From: Pantoea agglomerans
GTDB taxonomy: Bacteria; Pseudomonadota; Gammaproteobacteria; Enterobacterales; Enterobacteriaceae
Assembly: GCF_021397715.1 (NCBI RefSeq)
Contig: NZ_CP090207.1
Span: 558,001 to 622,000 of the forward strand
Reading direction: 5' to 3'
DNA: 64,000 nucleotides
Under the pieces are notes generated by a model. That model worked only from the letters and a program-made list of their open reading frames with translations, did not search any database and was not told the DNA's origin. Shown one piece after another: positions 31,167 through 41,884 of the stretch. Numbering within the stretch: position 1 is the first letter of the stretch; each line of letters opens with the position of its first letter. The translations under genes and the position numbers were made by a program.

Positions 31167-31430
31167 TTAGTTGTACAAACGGGCAGTGGCGTGATAGTTG
31201 CCGTTGTTGTACGCCTCGATCACGCGATAGGCTTTTGCGCCCTGCTGATCGGCTTTATCACTCAGCTGCTGGTTAATTTCCATCGGTGAGCCTGCAACGC
31301 CACTGACGCTGACGGTACCTGCGGGTTGCAGATCCTGTGCCTGCGCTGCGGTGACAGATTCTGCTGCCACAGCACCAAAAGAAAGAGCAGAGAGAATGCT
31401 CAGCGTAGCGATGGTAGTTTTTACGTTCAT
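31167..31430 (-). CDS. YhcN-type DUF1471 periplasmic protein, copy 3
   Basis: An 87-residue protein (ATG 31430, behind GACGAGGAAAAATAC) with signal peptide MNVKTTIATLSILSALSFGA and a DUF1471 domain containing GTVSVSGVAGSPMEINQQL and QQGAKAYRVIEAYNNG, ending YHATARLYN. Its place nearest argR corresponds to yhcN in E. coli, where only one gene stands between yhcO and argR. Copy 1 is its close sister, so a local duplication is the simplest account. Upstream DNA is AT-rich. Confidence 0.92.
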   Translation of the reverse strand: MNVKTTIATLSILSALSFGAVAAESVTAAQAQDLQPAGTVSVSGVAGSPMEINQQLSDKADQQGAKAYRVIEAYNNGNYHATARLYN

Positions 31431-31919
31431 GTATTTTTCCTCGTCGTCAATTTTTATCTTTTTAGTTGGTGTGATTTGCATCACGAAAAGAAGTATAGAA
31501 CTAATAACGGAAGAAATTAATACTCCGCTAATAATGTTTTTTTGTGATTCTTTATCCTTATGGCTACTTTTAATAACCCAGCGTTATAAAAACCGGCTGA
31601 AAAATGACCTTTTCAGCCCTTTTTGCTGCAAAAACAGCGGGATAAATCACTTTATCTTTTTGTGCGAAAAGAGGTGGTCGATCAGCCTGGACTTTGATTC
31701 AGATCTGGGTAATGTCGCCAGTGTCGTGATGTAAAGCAGTGTAAAATAGCGCGAAAGGTTAAGCAGACCAAAAGGTATGACCATTATTCAGACGAGAGAA
31801 AACGACCAAAGCATGACGCTAACGCACTGATTTTAATCAGGACAGGGCAGGAGAAGTGGCAGGCGCGGGCAAAACAGGCTGTTGACCGGCACGATTATGC
31901 TCAGTCAACAGGTCCGCTA
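31431..31919. other. AT-rich gene-free region between the yhcN cluster and argR
   Basis: These 489 bp are clearly richer in A+T than the flanks. They hold the promoter of yhcN copy 3, a strong terminator-like hairpin (31595-31624) not adjacent to any gene end, and an 8-bp dyad CTGTTGAC/GTCAACAG just after the argR stop (31879-31911). Open frames in this stretch have no ribosome-binding site or recognisable product. Confidence 0.65.
31595..31624. terminator. Orphan intrinsic terminator
   Basis: GGCTGAAAA and TTTTCAGCC form a 9-bp stem with loop ATGACC and are followed on the plus strand by CTTTTT; the minus strand also reads into GGTTTTT after the stem. No plus-strand gene ends here, and argR (minus) ends 300 bp away. 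Confidence 0.65.
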
Positions 31920-32390
31920 TCAGAGTTCCTGTTCAAACAGGTTAAGAATGGCACCGTGCAGTTGCTTAACCGTGAAGTCGCGTGCGCGGGTGATAAAAAT
32001 GGTGTCATCCCCGGCGATGGTGCCCAGGATGCCTTCTGATTTGCCCAGCGAGTCGAGCAGGCGCGCAATCAGCTGTGCGGCGCCCGGGCTGGTATGAATC
32101 ACCACCAGCGCATCGTTGTAATCGATGTCCAGAACCAGGTTTTTTAACGGGCTGGTGGTGGTCGGCACGCCAAGTTCGGCAGGCAAGCAGTAAACCATCT
32201 CCATTTTGGCATTGCGGGTGCGTACCGCGCCAAATTTGGTCAGCATACGAGAAACCTTTGACTGGTTGATGTTCTCGAAGCCTTCATCCTGGAGCGCCTG
32301 AACGATTTCGCCCTGGGAACTGAATTTTTCTTCTTTTAATAAGGCCTTGAAAGCCTTGATCAGATCGTCTTGTTTCGATGGGTTTCGCAT
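31920..32390 (-). CDS. argR: Arginine repressor ArgR
   Basis: Hexameric arginine-dependent repressor of arginine biosynthesis and cofactor of XerCD recombination at cer sites. The 156-residue length is the enterobacterial standard. The N-terminal winged helix (about 1-70; [25 protein letters not shown] in the recognition area, spanning residues 28-52) and the C-terminal oligomerisation/arginine-binding domain (about 80-150, with [16 protein letters not shown] and [11 protein letters not shown]) are intact. Divergent from mdh. Tandem ARG-box-like palindromes at 32444-32476 indicate autorepression. Confidence 0.98.
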   Translation of the reverse strand: MRNPSKQDDLIKAFKALLKEEKFSSQGEIVQALQDEGFENINQSKVSRMLTKFGAVRTRNAKMEMVYCLPAELGVPTTTSPLKNLVLDIDYNDALVVIHTSPGAAQLIARLLDSLGKSEGILGTIAGDDTIFITRARDFTVKQLHGAILNLFEQEL

Positions 32391-33760
<1,370 letters not shown>

Positions 33761-33777
33761 ATCATCGCCCTGACCCA

Positions 33778-33804
33778 ACAACGCCCGGCTTAGCCGGGCG
33801 TTGT
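33778..33804 (+). terminator. Terminator between convergent mdh and mscM
   Basis: ACAACGCCCGGC and GCCGGGCGTTGT form a 12-bp perfect stem around TTA, 17 bp after the mdh stop and touching the mscM end. Downstream sequence (CGTTTA) is only moderately T-rich. Confidence 0.8.
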
Positions 33805-33807
33805 CGT

Positions 33808-36800
33808 TTACAGGCCGCCAGATTTATAAGCGCGTGCCGCGGGCGTACCGTTGCTGGCTGGCAGCTTCTTGCCCAGCATCTCCATCCGCATCTGGAACGG
33901 CGGGAACGGCATCTCGATACCGTGCTGCTCAAATCCGCTGAGGATCAGCTGATGCAGCTCATGACGCAGCGGCATACGATGCCCCATCTCAGCCGCATGT
34001 ACACGCAGTTCAAACAGCTGAATGCCCTGCTGTAAATCGACCAGGAACACTTCAGGTGGCGGCGTATCCAGCACATAGCTGCAACGTTCAGCCGCCTGTT
34101 TCAGGATGGTTGTCACCTGTTCGCTGCTGACTTTCGCCGGTGCAGGAATGGTCAGCACCACACGCGTCACCGAATCGGACAGCGACCAGTTAACGAACTG
34201 CTCGGTGATAAAGGCTTTGTTCGGCACAATAATCTCTTTGCGGTCCCAGTCAGTGATCGTGGTGGCGCGGGTATTGATGCGGGTAATGCTGCCGGTCAGG
34301 TCGCGAATCGTGACCGTGTCGCCAATGCGGATCGGTTTTTCAAACAGAATGATCAGACCCGAGATAAAGTTGGCAAAAATTTCCTGCAAGCCAAAACCGA
34401 GCCCGACACCGAGTGCGGCCACCAGCCACTGTAATTTCGACCACTCAATACCGATCAGCGAGAAACCAATCAATCCGCCAATCAGCAACAGCAGGTATTT
34501 GGTCAGCGTGGTGATGGCATAGCCGGTACCGGGCGTCAGATTAAGGTGCTGCAGCAGCGCCAGTTCCAGCAGAGCGGGCATATTGCGCACCAGCTGGGTG
34601 GTGATAATAAACACCAGAATGGCGATCAGCACCGAACCCAGGGTAATCGGCTGGATAGACTCCACGCCCTGTACCGAGGTGTTGACGTCCCACAGCGGAA
34701 TATTCTCCAGGAAGCCAAAAGCTGAGTGAATTTCCGACCACAGCACAATCACCGAAACCAGCGCAATCAGCGTCAGAATTGAGCGCACCAGCCGCAGTGA
34801 CTGCGCACTGATAGCGTCAAGATCGATCACCGGCTCTTCAATCTCAATCGCGTCGGTATTCTGTGCGCCTTGTTCTTTCTCTTCTTCACTGCGCGCCCGG
34901 TTCGCCAGCATATCAGCGCGGCGCTGACGGGCGCGGTCAAAGCCAAGACGGCGCCGCTGAATCAGCATCCAGCGGCGGATAATGTGATAGATCACCAGCA
35001 GCAGGAACCAGATGGCAACCGAGGTTTCCAGCCGGGCCAGCAAGGCCTGCGCCGTCGCCAGATAACCGATTGCCGAGGCGAGCGCCGCCATCAGCGGCAT
35101 CGCGATCATCAGGTTCCACAGCATACGGTTGATCATGTTGTCGCCATTGCCCTCTTTATCCAGATAGAGCGGAATCCCGGCGCGTTTCAGGCTGACGGTA
35201 ACGATGCTGATCGCGCCACAAATCAGAATGAAACAGAGGCGTCCCAGTGACGAAGAGAACTGACGATCTTCCAGATTACCAAAGGCGATTAACAGCATGA
35301 TCAGCGGCACAATCAGACCGATGCTCAGCGAGTAGTAGCGCATAGCGCGCGCCACGCGGTTCTGCGGCCAGCGGAAATGGACGATGAACAGGCCGTTGGA
35401 GCGGGCAAAGGCGGCGCTGATCATAAAGGCCCACAGCAGCGGCAGCGTGGCGGTAATACCATCGCCGATGGCGACGGCAATCGGGTAGGGCCAGGCGTTC
35501 TGCAGACCATAACCCAGCGTGCCCCACAACACCGGCAGCGGCAGCGCCACCAGTATCGACCAGAATACGGTACGAATGGTGAGCCGGAAGCGGTCCTGAG
35601 TGACCTTGCCGACTTTGCTGGCGGAGCGTTCAAGGAAGGCGTTGAAATGGCGACGCGAACTGATGCTGAAACCGACCAGCAGCAGGGCGCCAATGATCGG
35701 CAGCACGGTGTTGCGGCTGGTAAACATCATTGCCATCGCTTTGCCGAGCTGACCCAGTGTATCCAGCGACAGCAGGCGTGACAGATCCTTAGCCAGATCC
35801 AGCGGGTAACTCAGGCCGATCGGGCTGACGTCTGCGGTCCAGAACAGATAACGGTGGGTGGCATCTTTTACTTCGGTCAGCGCATCTTGCAACTGCGTGT
35901 TGCCGACCTTCAGCTTGGTGATCTCCAGGATCAGGGTGTCGCAGCCGGAGATCAGGGAATTAAGCAGTTCGCGCTGGGTCCGCAGCTGGGCATCAAGAAT
36001 TCGCTTCTGCTCGCTGGTAAAGGGCTGTCCATCTGCCTGATGGCCCTTGCGTAGCGCCTCCTGACGATCCAGCAAATCTTCATAATGGAGTCGCTGAACC
36101 CGCAGCTGCGCCATCTCGTTATCAATCTGCTGAGATTTGGGCATCTCCGGCAGACGCGCCACCTGGGCCCGTAGCGCTTCCCCCAGTAAATTAGAGGCGC
36201 CGAGCCACTGTGACTGCTCGCGCAGGGTTGAGAGCGCCTGACGTACCTGAATAATTTGATTGGTTGCCAGCCGCTGCTGCGACGCTACCAGATCCATCCG
36301 CTGCGCCTGCTGATTCAGGGCAACGGAGAGATCGCGGTTAACGCGGAACTGATCGCTGATTGCCGGTGGCAGATCGCCACTATTTTCCGCCAGTTGCTCG
36401 GTGCGTGCCAGCGCCAGTTCGGCTTCACGCTGGCGCTGATCGTTGAGCTGATTACGCAGCGCCTGCAGATAGTTATCCAGCTGAGCGGCTTTGCGCTGGT
36501 GCGCTTCGGCCCGCATCCGCGCCAGTTCCTGACGATTATTGGCGGAGAGCTGCGCCAGCTCCAGCTCATCAACGCGCGCTTTATTGGCGGCATTTTCCGC
36601 CTGACGCGCCGCCAGTTGCAGCTGGCCCTGCGGCGAGGCACTGTTGCTGGCCGCCTGCAAACGTCGTTCACTTTCGGTCATGGCGCGGCGGGCTTCGGTC
36701 TGCTGTTGTGGCAGCTGCGACAGGGAGTCGCTGATCTCACGTGCGCGATCCTGCTCCTGCTGCGCCTGACGACCCTCTTCCAGCAGCTGGCTGCTGACCT

Positions 36801-37149
36801 GCAGAATCTCCTGATCCAGTTCCGCGCTGCTCATGTTGCTGCGCACGGTCTTTGCGCTGTCGCCCATCGCAGCGATCTGTTGACGTAACTCGCGAGCCAG
36901 ACGCGGGAAATCATCAATGACCTGCTGATACTGGGCGGCACGCTCCAGCGAGTCATCACGTTCAGAGAGGAAATTTAACGCGGCTTCAATGGACTGGATC
37001 TGTTCTGCCTGGGCGGGTGAACTTTTGGCGGCTTTGACTTCTTCCAGCTGCTGTTTTAGCTGGTTCGCGTCAGGCAGGCTGGCCGCAAAGGCCGGGCTGC
37101 TGAGCCACAGGCTCAGCAGCAGGAGGAGAATCGAACGCACAGGTGACAC
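33808..37149 (-). CDS. mscM: Miniconductance mechanosensitive channel MscM (YjeP)
   Basis: Large MscS-family channel that opens on hypo-osmotic shock. The 1113-residue protein starts with GTG and a signal peptide (cleavage after SPAFA near residue 22). A long periplasmic region with coiled-coil character (about 25-470, very rich in Gln, Arg, Glu, Ala) precedes about eleven membrane helices (about 490-930). The C-terminal pore helix and cytoplasmic vestibule (GLGFGLQEIFANFISGLIILFEKPIRIGD, about 931-959) are the MscS signature. It lies 4 bp after psd, and the pair is conserved as an operon in E. coli. Confidence 0.97.
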   Translation of the reverse strand: MSPVRSILLLLLSLWLSSPAFAASLPDANQLKQQLEEVKAAKSSPAQAEQIQSIEAALNFLSERDDSLERAAQYQQVIDDFPRLARELRQQIAAMGDSAKTVRSNMSSAELDQEILQVSSQLLEEGRQAQQEQDRAREISDSLSQLPQQQTEARRAMTESERRLQAASNSASPQGQLQLAARQAENAANKARVDELELAQLSANNRQELARMRAEAHQRKAAQLDNYLQALRNQLNDQRQREAELALARTEQLAENSGDLPPAISDQFRVNRDLSVALNQQAQRMDLVASQQRLATNQIIQVRQALSTLREQSQWLGASNLLGEALRAQVARLPEMPKSQQIDNEMAQLRVQRLHYEDLLDRQEALRKGHQADGQPFTSEQKRILDAQLRTQRELLNSLISGCDTLILEITKLKVGNTQLQDALTEVKDATHRYLFWTADVSPIGLSYPLDLAKDLSRLLSLDTLGQLGKAMAMMFTSRNTVLPIIGALLLVGFSISSRRHFNAFLERSASKVGKVTQDRFRLTIRTVFWSILVALPLPVLWGTLGYGLQNAWPYPIAVAIGDGITATLPLLWAFMISAAFARSNGLFIVHFRWPQNRVARAMRYYSLSIGLIVPLIMLLIAFGNLEDRQFSSSLGRLCFILICGAISIVTVSLKRAGIPLYLDKEGNGDNMINRMLWNLMIAMPLMAALASAIGYLATAQALLARLETSVAIWFLLLVIYHIIRRWMLIQRRRLGFDRARQRRADMLANRARSEEEKEQGAQNTDAIEIEEPVIDLDAISAQSLRLVRSILTLIALVSVIVLWSEIHSAFGFLENIPLWDVNTSVQGVESIQPITLGSVLIAILVFIITTQLVRNMPALLELALLQHLNLTPGTGYAITTLTKYLLLLIGGLIGFSLIGIEWSKLQWLVAALGVGLGFGLQEIFANFISGLIILFEKPIRIGDTVTIRDLTGSITRINTRATTITDWDRKEIIVPNKAFITEQFVNWSLSDSVTRVVLTIPAPAKVSSEQVTTILKQAAERCSYVLDTPPPEVFLVDLQQGIQLFELRVHAAEMGHRMPLRHELHQLILSGFEQHGIEMPFPPFQMRMEMLGKKLPASNGTPAARAYKSGGL

Positions 37150-37153
37150 TCAC

Positions 37154-38053
37154 TTAGTCGACGATGACGTCGGAAACGTCTGTCGCCACCGGCAGGGCAA
37201 TCGCCAGCGGTTGACCCAGACGGGTTTTACTTTCAGCTTCAAGGCTTTCAGCCAGTTTGACCCGGCCCGGTGCGAACAGGTTAATCACGGTAGAGCCCAG
37301 CTTAAAGCGACCCATTTCCTGACCTTTCAGCAGCACCACCGCACCTTCATCATCCGCTGCCGGATAGTGCCAGCGTTTAATCACGCCTTCACGCGGCGGG
37401 GTTATGGTACCGGCCCACACCGTTTCGATGCTGCCGACGATGGTGGCACCGACCAGAATCTGCACCATTGGACCGATATCCGTCTCGAAATAGCAGATCA
37501 CGCGCTCATTGCGGGCAAACAGGTTAGGGATGTTGCGCGCGGTCAGCGGGTTAACTGAGTAGAGATCGCCCGGCACGTAGATCATCTCACGCAGGATACC
37601 GTTGCACGGCATATGAACGCGGTGATAGTCGCGCGGTGCCAGATAGGTCGTAACAAATTCACCGTCAACAAAGCGGGCCGCCATCTGCTCATTTCCGGCC
37701 AGCAGGGCTTCAAGCGTGTAGTGATGACCTTTCGCCTGGAAGATCTGGTCACCCTTGATGTGGCCGAGCTGGCTGATTGCGCCATCAGCGGGCAGGGCGA
37801 TCAGGTTGGCGTCAGCATCTACCGGACGCGCATCGTCTTTTAACGGACGGACAAAGAAGTCGTTAAAGGTGCGATAGCTGGCGGTGTCCGGCTTGCGCGC
37901 TTCCGCCATGTCGACTTTGTAAAACCAGACAAAGATGTCAATGACCAGTTTGGTCAACCAACCACCGCGGCGACTGGCGCCCCAACCGGCGAGTTCAGTC
38001 AGCCATTTCTTCGGGAGAATATGATTCAAGCCGAGTTTCAAACGATCAAACAC
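37154..38053 (-). CDS. psd: Phosphatidylserine decarboxylase proenzyme
   Basis: Inner-membrane enzyme converting phosphatidylserine to phosphatidylethanolamine, the main enterobacterial phospholipid. The 299-residue proenzyme cleaves itself at the LGST motif (252-255), converting Ser254 to the pyruvoyl prosthetic group; the Asp90 and His147 helpers of the serine-protease-like autocleavage are both present ([15 protein letters not shown]). The C-terminal tail after residue 280 is variable. First gene of psd-mscM; in E. coli the operon is controlled by sigma E and CpxR. Confidence 0.98.
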   Translation of the reverse strand: MFDRLKLGLNHILPKKWLTELAGWGASRRGGWLTKLVIDIFVWFYKVDMAEARKPDTASYRTFNDFFVRPLKDDARPVDADANLIALPADGAISQLGHIKGDQIFQAKGHHYTLEALLAGNEQMAARFVDGEFVTTYLAPRDYHRVHMPCNGILREMIYVPGDLYSVNPLTARNIPNLFARNERVICYFETDIGPMVQILVGATIVGSIETVWAGTITPPREGVIKRWHYPAADDEGAVVLLKGQEMGRFKLGSTVINLFAPGRVKLAESLEAESKTRLGQPLAIALPVATDVSDVIVD

Positions 38054-38266
38054 CTTAGCCTCCTGGCTATTTTCATGACGTTGATAAAAAAGGGAGCGGA
38101 TTGTAGCAGCGCCCCGGTCAGATGGCGACTATAGCCGATTTATGCCACGCGGCGAATCGCCGGGCCTCTGGCCAATTGGCGCGCAGCATCGGGACCGGGT
38201 AACCCGCCGCAGCGGGCAGCACCGCGCGCCGGATGAAAATCTGCGTTCAGGACGCGGTTATACCCG

Positions 38267-39316
38267 TTAACCTTCACCGTCAGGGAAGTTTTTACGCGTT
38301 TTTACCTGCGCCATGCTCTCCAGAATGCGGTGGTAGTTATCGAAACGGGAAACGTTGATTTTTCCCTGCTCTACCGCTTCGCGGATTGCACAGCCGGGAT
38401 CGCTGCCGTGCTTACAGTCACGAAACTTGCAATCGCCGAGGTAGGCACGAAATTCGACAAATCCGCGGGTGATTTGTTCCGGTTCAAGATGCCATAAGCC
38501 AAACTCGCGCACGCCGGGCGAATCGATCACATCGCCGCCGTGTGGGAAGTGATACAACCGCGAGGCGGTGGTGGTGTGCTGACCGAGACCGGAGTTATCA
38601 GAGACTTCATTGGTCAGAATGGCCACCTGTTCCTCTTTATCGAGGCCGAGCAGGGCATTCAGCAGGCTCGATTTACCAACGCCAGACTGGCCGGCGAAGA
38701 TGCTAACGCGATCGGTTAATGCAGCTTCCAGCTCATCCAGACCGTTTTTCGCCCGGCTGGAGACCATGACGACCCGGTAACCAATCTCACGATAAATATC
38801 CATCTGCCGATCGACAAAGGCGCGCGCCTTCTCATCCAGCAGATCGGTTTTGTTCAGGACCAGCAGCGGCTCAATATCCAGCGTTTCACTGGCAACCAGA
38901 TAGCGGTCGATGATGTTCAGCGACAGTTCGGGCAGAATGGCCGACACGATAATGATCTGATCGATATTGGCGGCGATCGGTTTGACGCCATCGTAAAAGT
39001 CGGGACGGGTTAATACGCTGGTGCGTTCATGCACCGCTTCGACAATACCTTTGCCGCCGCTCAGCGCCGGACGCCACAGCACGCGGTCGCCGGTCACCAG
39101 CGAACGAATAGTACGACGAATATTGCAGCGGTGGGCGACGCCTGCGCTGTCCTCGACATCGGCGTGCATGCCAAAACGGCTGACAACGACCCCATCTGCA
39201 GCTTCACCAAACAGGTTATCATCCGCTTCCGGACGCTCTCTGCGCTGGTTGAGACGGCGATCGTGGTTAGCGCTTACGCGACGTTGTTGGCCCTTCGACA
39301 GTTTATTTTTGCTCAC
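38267..39316 (-). CDS. rsgA: Small-subunit ribosome biogenesis GTPase RsgA
   Basis: Circularly permuted GTPase that checks late 30S ribosomal subunit maturation. The 349-residue protein has a basic N-terminus, an OB-fold (about 45-105), the permuted G domain with NKTD (about 145) preceding the P-loop [10 protein letters not shown] (about 208-217), and a C-terminal zinc finger formed by [14 protein letters not shown] (about 295-308). It is divergent from orn across about 100 bp, as in E. coli. Confidence 0.98.
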   Translation of the reverse strand: MSKNKLSKGQQRRVSANHDRRLNQRRERPEADDNLFGEAADGVVVSRFGMHADVEDSAGVAHRCNIRRTIRSLVTGDRVLWRPALSGGKGIVEAVHERTSVLTRPDFYDGVKPIAANIDQIIIVSAILPELSLNIIDRYLVASETLDIEPLLVLNKTDLLDEKARAFVDRQMDIYREIGYRVVMVSSRAKNGLDELEAALTDRVSIFAGQSGVGKSSLLNALLGLDKEEQVAILTNEVSDNSGLGQHTTTASRLYHFPHGGDVIDSPGVREFGLWHLEPEQITRGFVEFRAYLGDCKFRDCKHGSDPGCAIREAVEQGKINVSRFDNYHRILESMAQVKTRKNFPDGEG

Positions 39317-39417
39317 TCACCCTCACAGTGTTAGCCAGATTTCGCCCGGCTGGGCAAAACGTCTATGATACACCTTATTCATCCTGAATGACGACTACAG
39401 CAACCGCAGGAAACAGC

Positions 39418-39966
39418 ATGGCTACTGGAAATGAACAGAATCTGATCTGGATTGATCTTGAGATGACCGGACTGGATCCGGAACGCGATCGCATTATTGA
39501 GATCGCGACCCTGGTAACGGACGCCAATTTAAACATCCTGGCGGAAGGCCCGGTGATGGCCGTCCACCAGTCTGACGCGCAACTGGCGCTGATGGATGAG
39601 TGGAACGTTCGTACCCACACCAACAGTGGACTGGTAGAAAGGGTAAAGGCGAGCCAGATAGACGATCGGGCAGCGGAACTGGCCACCATTGAATTTCTGA
39701 AACAGTGGGTGCCAGCCAATACTTCGCCGATTTGCGGTAACAGCATTGGCCAGGATCGGCGCTTCCTGTTCAAATATATGCCTGAGCTGGAAGCCTACTT
39801 CCATTATCGCTATCTGGACGTCAGCACGCTGAAAGAACTGGCGCGCCGCTGGAAGCCCGACATCCTGCCTGGCTTTAAAAAGAGCGGTTCACATCAGGCG
39901 CTGGATGACATTCGCGAGTCCGTTGCGGAGCTGGCTTACTACCGCGAACACTTTTTGCAGCTTTAA
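39418..39966 (+). CDS. orn: Oligoribonuclease
   Basis: 3'-to-5' exoribonuclease of the DEDD family that finishes RNA decay by hydrolysing dinucleotides, including pGpG from cyclic-di-GMP. From ATG 39418, 10 bp after GCAGGA, the protein has 182 residues ([20 protein letters not shown], close to E. coli). The exonuclease motifs are present: [12 protein letters not shown] (Exo I), [12 protein letters not shown] (Exo II) and [15 protein letters not shown] (Exo III with the catalytic His). An ORF extension of ten codons upstream lacks support. It is followed by the glycine tRNA genes. Confidence 0.99.
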   Translation: MATGNEQNLIWIDLEMTGLDPERDRIIEIATLVTDANLNILAEGPVMAVHQSDAQLALMDEWNVRTHTNSGLVERVKASQIDDRAAELATIEFLKQWVPANTSPICGNSIGQDRRFLFKYMPELEAYFHYRYLDVSTLKELARRWKPDILPGFKKSGSHQALDDIRESVAELAYYREHFLQL

Positions 39967-40050
39967 TCAACAGCGGGTGCGCAGGAAATCGTCAGGTTGC
40001 TGATTTAATCAGCAATCGCGCGGAAAGCGAAAAATTTTGCTTTCAAGGGC

Positions 40051-40078
40051 TTGCAGCAGCAACGATTTCTCGTATAAT
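40051..40078 (+). promoter_or_regulatory. Strong promoter of the tRNA-Gly cluster
   Basis: TTGCAG (40051-40056) and TATAAT (40073-40078) are 16 bp apart, preceded by an A/T-rich stretch and followed by a GCGC discriminator. A perfect -10 with a GC discriminator is the usual mark of a stringently controlled stable-RNA promoter; the first tRNA begins 43 bp after the -10. Confidence 0.85.
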
Positions 40079-40120
40079 GCGCACCCCGTACCGGTGAAGA
40101 ATTTATTAACGGTACAAGGC

Positions 40121-40196
<76 letters not shown>

Positions 40197-40220
40197 GATT
40201 TAATTAGCAGTACCCTCTTT

Positions 40221-40296
<76 letters not shown>

Positions 40297-40320
40297 GATT
40301 TTTTAGCACTGCCCTTCTAT

Positions 40321-40396
<76 letters not shown>

Positions 40397-40744
40397 GTTT
40401 TACGTCATACCCCATCCAGCCGATTATCAGGCTGTTTATTGTTGCGGGATACAAGAGTTTCCAGAAGGTTATCCACAGCACTGCACGCCATCATTTGCGC
40501 TGTTTTCCCCGATCTGTAAAATGCTTTTGAACAGAGTTATCCACAGCTTTATCTGTTAACCGAAGCGATAGCCTCATTATTAAATAAACACAACTTTGCG
40601 GTAACCCGTTGATAATTATCAATATGAAAATATTTCAGATTGTTATTTCCCAGCGTAATCAGCCTTATGGCATTTGAATGACAACGCCTTTTTATTTTTA
40701 TTCACAGCATGTGGAAAACGCCTGACTGCCGGCTGGCTGCTCAC
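40397..40744. promoter_or_regulatory. datA: datA-like DnaA-box cluster between glyY and queG
   Basis: A 348-bp gene-free stretch contains two perfect DnaA boxes TTATCCACA on the plus strand (40469-40477, 40537-40545), a third TTATTCACA (40698-40706) that fits TTATNCACA, and TTTTCCACA on the minus strand (40710-40718). Between the second and third boxes lies a perfect IHF consensus (minus strand TATCAACGGGTTA, 40602-40614). In E. coli the DnaA-titrating and ATP-hydrolysis-promoting locus datA stands at this same place next to glyVXY and needs DnaA boxes plus an IHF site. Position and motif architecture both support homology; function is inferred. Confidence 0.85.
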
Positions 40745-41884
40745 TCATGCATCACGCGGTAATCCCTTCTCAACTGCACGGACCAGGCGCTTATGCTGCG
40801 CGGGCTGCACGTCGACCACCAGCTGCTGACGTTGATCCTGCTGCCGGGCGATAGCCCAGCGGATATGTTCATCCAGCATTTCACTTTCACCCAGCCGCTG
40901 CTCCAGCACCGGAATAATCTCTGCTGACCAGGGCGCATTTCCCAGCGCCACGGCGATATTGCGCAGCCAGCGTAAATGACCGATGCGCCGAATGGCCGAT
41001 CCTTCCGTAATACGCAAAAACTTCGCTTCATCCCACTGAAACAGATCGATCAGTTCGGGCGCATGCAGGGCGGCGCGCGGCGAAAAATCACTTTCATCAC
41101 TAAGCTGCCCGTAACGATTCCACGGACAGATCAGCTGACAATCGTCACAGCCGTAAATCCGGTTGCCCATCAGCGGACGAAATTCTTCCGGAATGGCCCC
41201 TTCCAGTTCGATGGTGAGATAGGAGATGCAGCGCCGGGCATCGACCACATAAGGTTCAACGATGGCGCTGGTCGGGCAGATCGTCATGCAGGCGACGCAG
41301 CGGCCGCACTGCTCTTCCTGCGGCGCATCCACAGGCAGCGGCAGGTCAATCAGCAGCTCGCCGAGAAAAAACCATGAACCCGCTTCGCGATTAAGAATCA
41401 AAGAGTGTTTGCCGGTCCAGCCGAGCCCGGCTTTCGCGGCCAGCGGCCGTTCAAGCAATGGGGCAGAGTCGACAAAGGGGCGAAAATTGAGCTCGCCACA
41501 GTGCTGCTGGATCATTTCTCCGAGCTTTTTCAGTCGATTGCGCAATACTTTGTGGTAATCACGGCCTAAGGCATAACGGCTGACATAGCCCAGTCGGGGG
41601 TTTTTCAGGGTGCTGGCAAAGGCGGCTTTGGCCGGAAGGTAGTTCATGCGAACGCTGATGACGCGCAGCGTACCGGGTAACAGTTCATGCGGACGCGCCC
41701 GCATCATACCGTGGCGCGACATCCACGCCATCTCGCCATGATATTGCTTGTCCAGCCAGGCCTGAAGACGCGGCTCTTCCGCACTCAGATCGGTATCGGC
41801 GATACCGACCTGCTGAAAGCCGAGATCCAATCCCCACTGTTTAATCTGTTGTGCGAGTTGATGAAGATCGAGAGGGTATGACAT
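40745..41884 (-). CDS. queG: Epoxyqueuosine reductase
   Basis: Cobalamin- and Fe-S-dependent reductase for the last step of queuosine synthesis in tRNA anticodons. The start at ATG 41884 gives 379 residues as in E. coli; a 36-codon extension would run into nnr. Two 4Fe-4S motifs are visible, CGRCVACMTICP (about 188-200) and CDDCQLICPWN (about 240-250), followed by a HEAT-like C-terminal part. The start codon overlaps that of divergent nnr by two bases, so each promoter must lie inside the other gene. Confidence 0.98.
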   Translation of the reverse strand: MSYPLDLHQLAQQIKQWGLDLGFQQVGIADTDLSAEEPRLQAWLDKQYHGEMAWMSRHGMMRARPHELLPGTLRVISVRMNYLPAKAAFASTLKNPRLGYVSRYALGRDYHKVLRNRLKKLGEMIQQHCGELNFRPFVDSAPLLERPLAAKAGLGWTGKHSLILNREAGSWFFLGELLIDLPLPVDAPQEEQCGRCVACMTICPTSAIVEPYVVDARRCISYLTIELEGAIPEEFRPLMGNRIYGCDDCQLICPWNRYGQLSDESDFSPRAALHAPELIDLFQWDEAKFLRITEGSAIRRIGHLRWLRNIAVALGNAPWSAEIIPVLEQRLGESEMLDEHIRWAIARQQDQRQQLVVDVQPAQHKRLVRAVEKGLPRDA

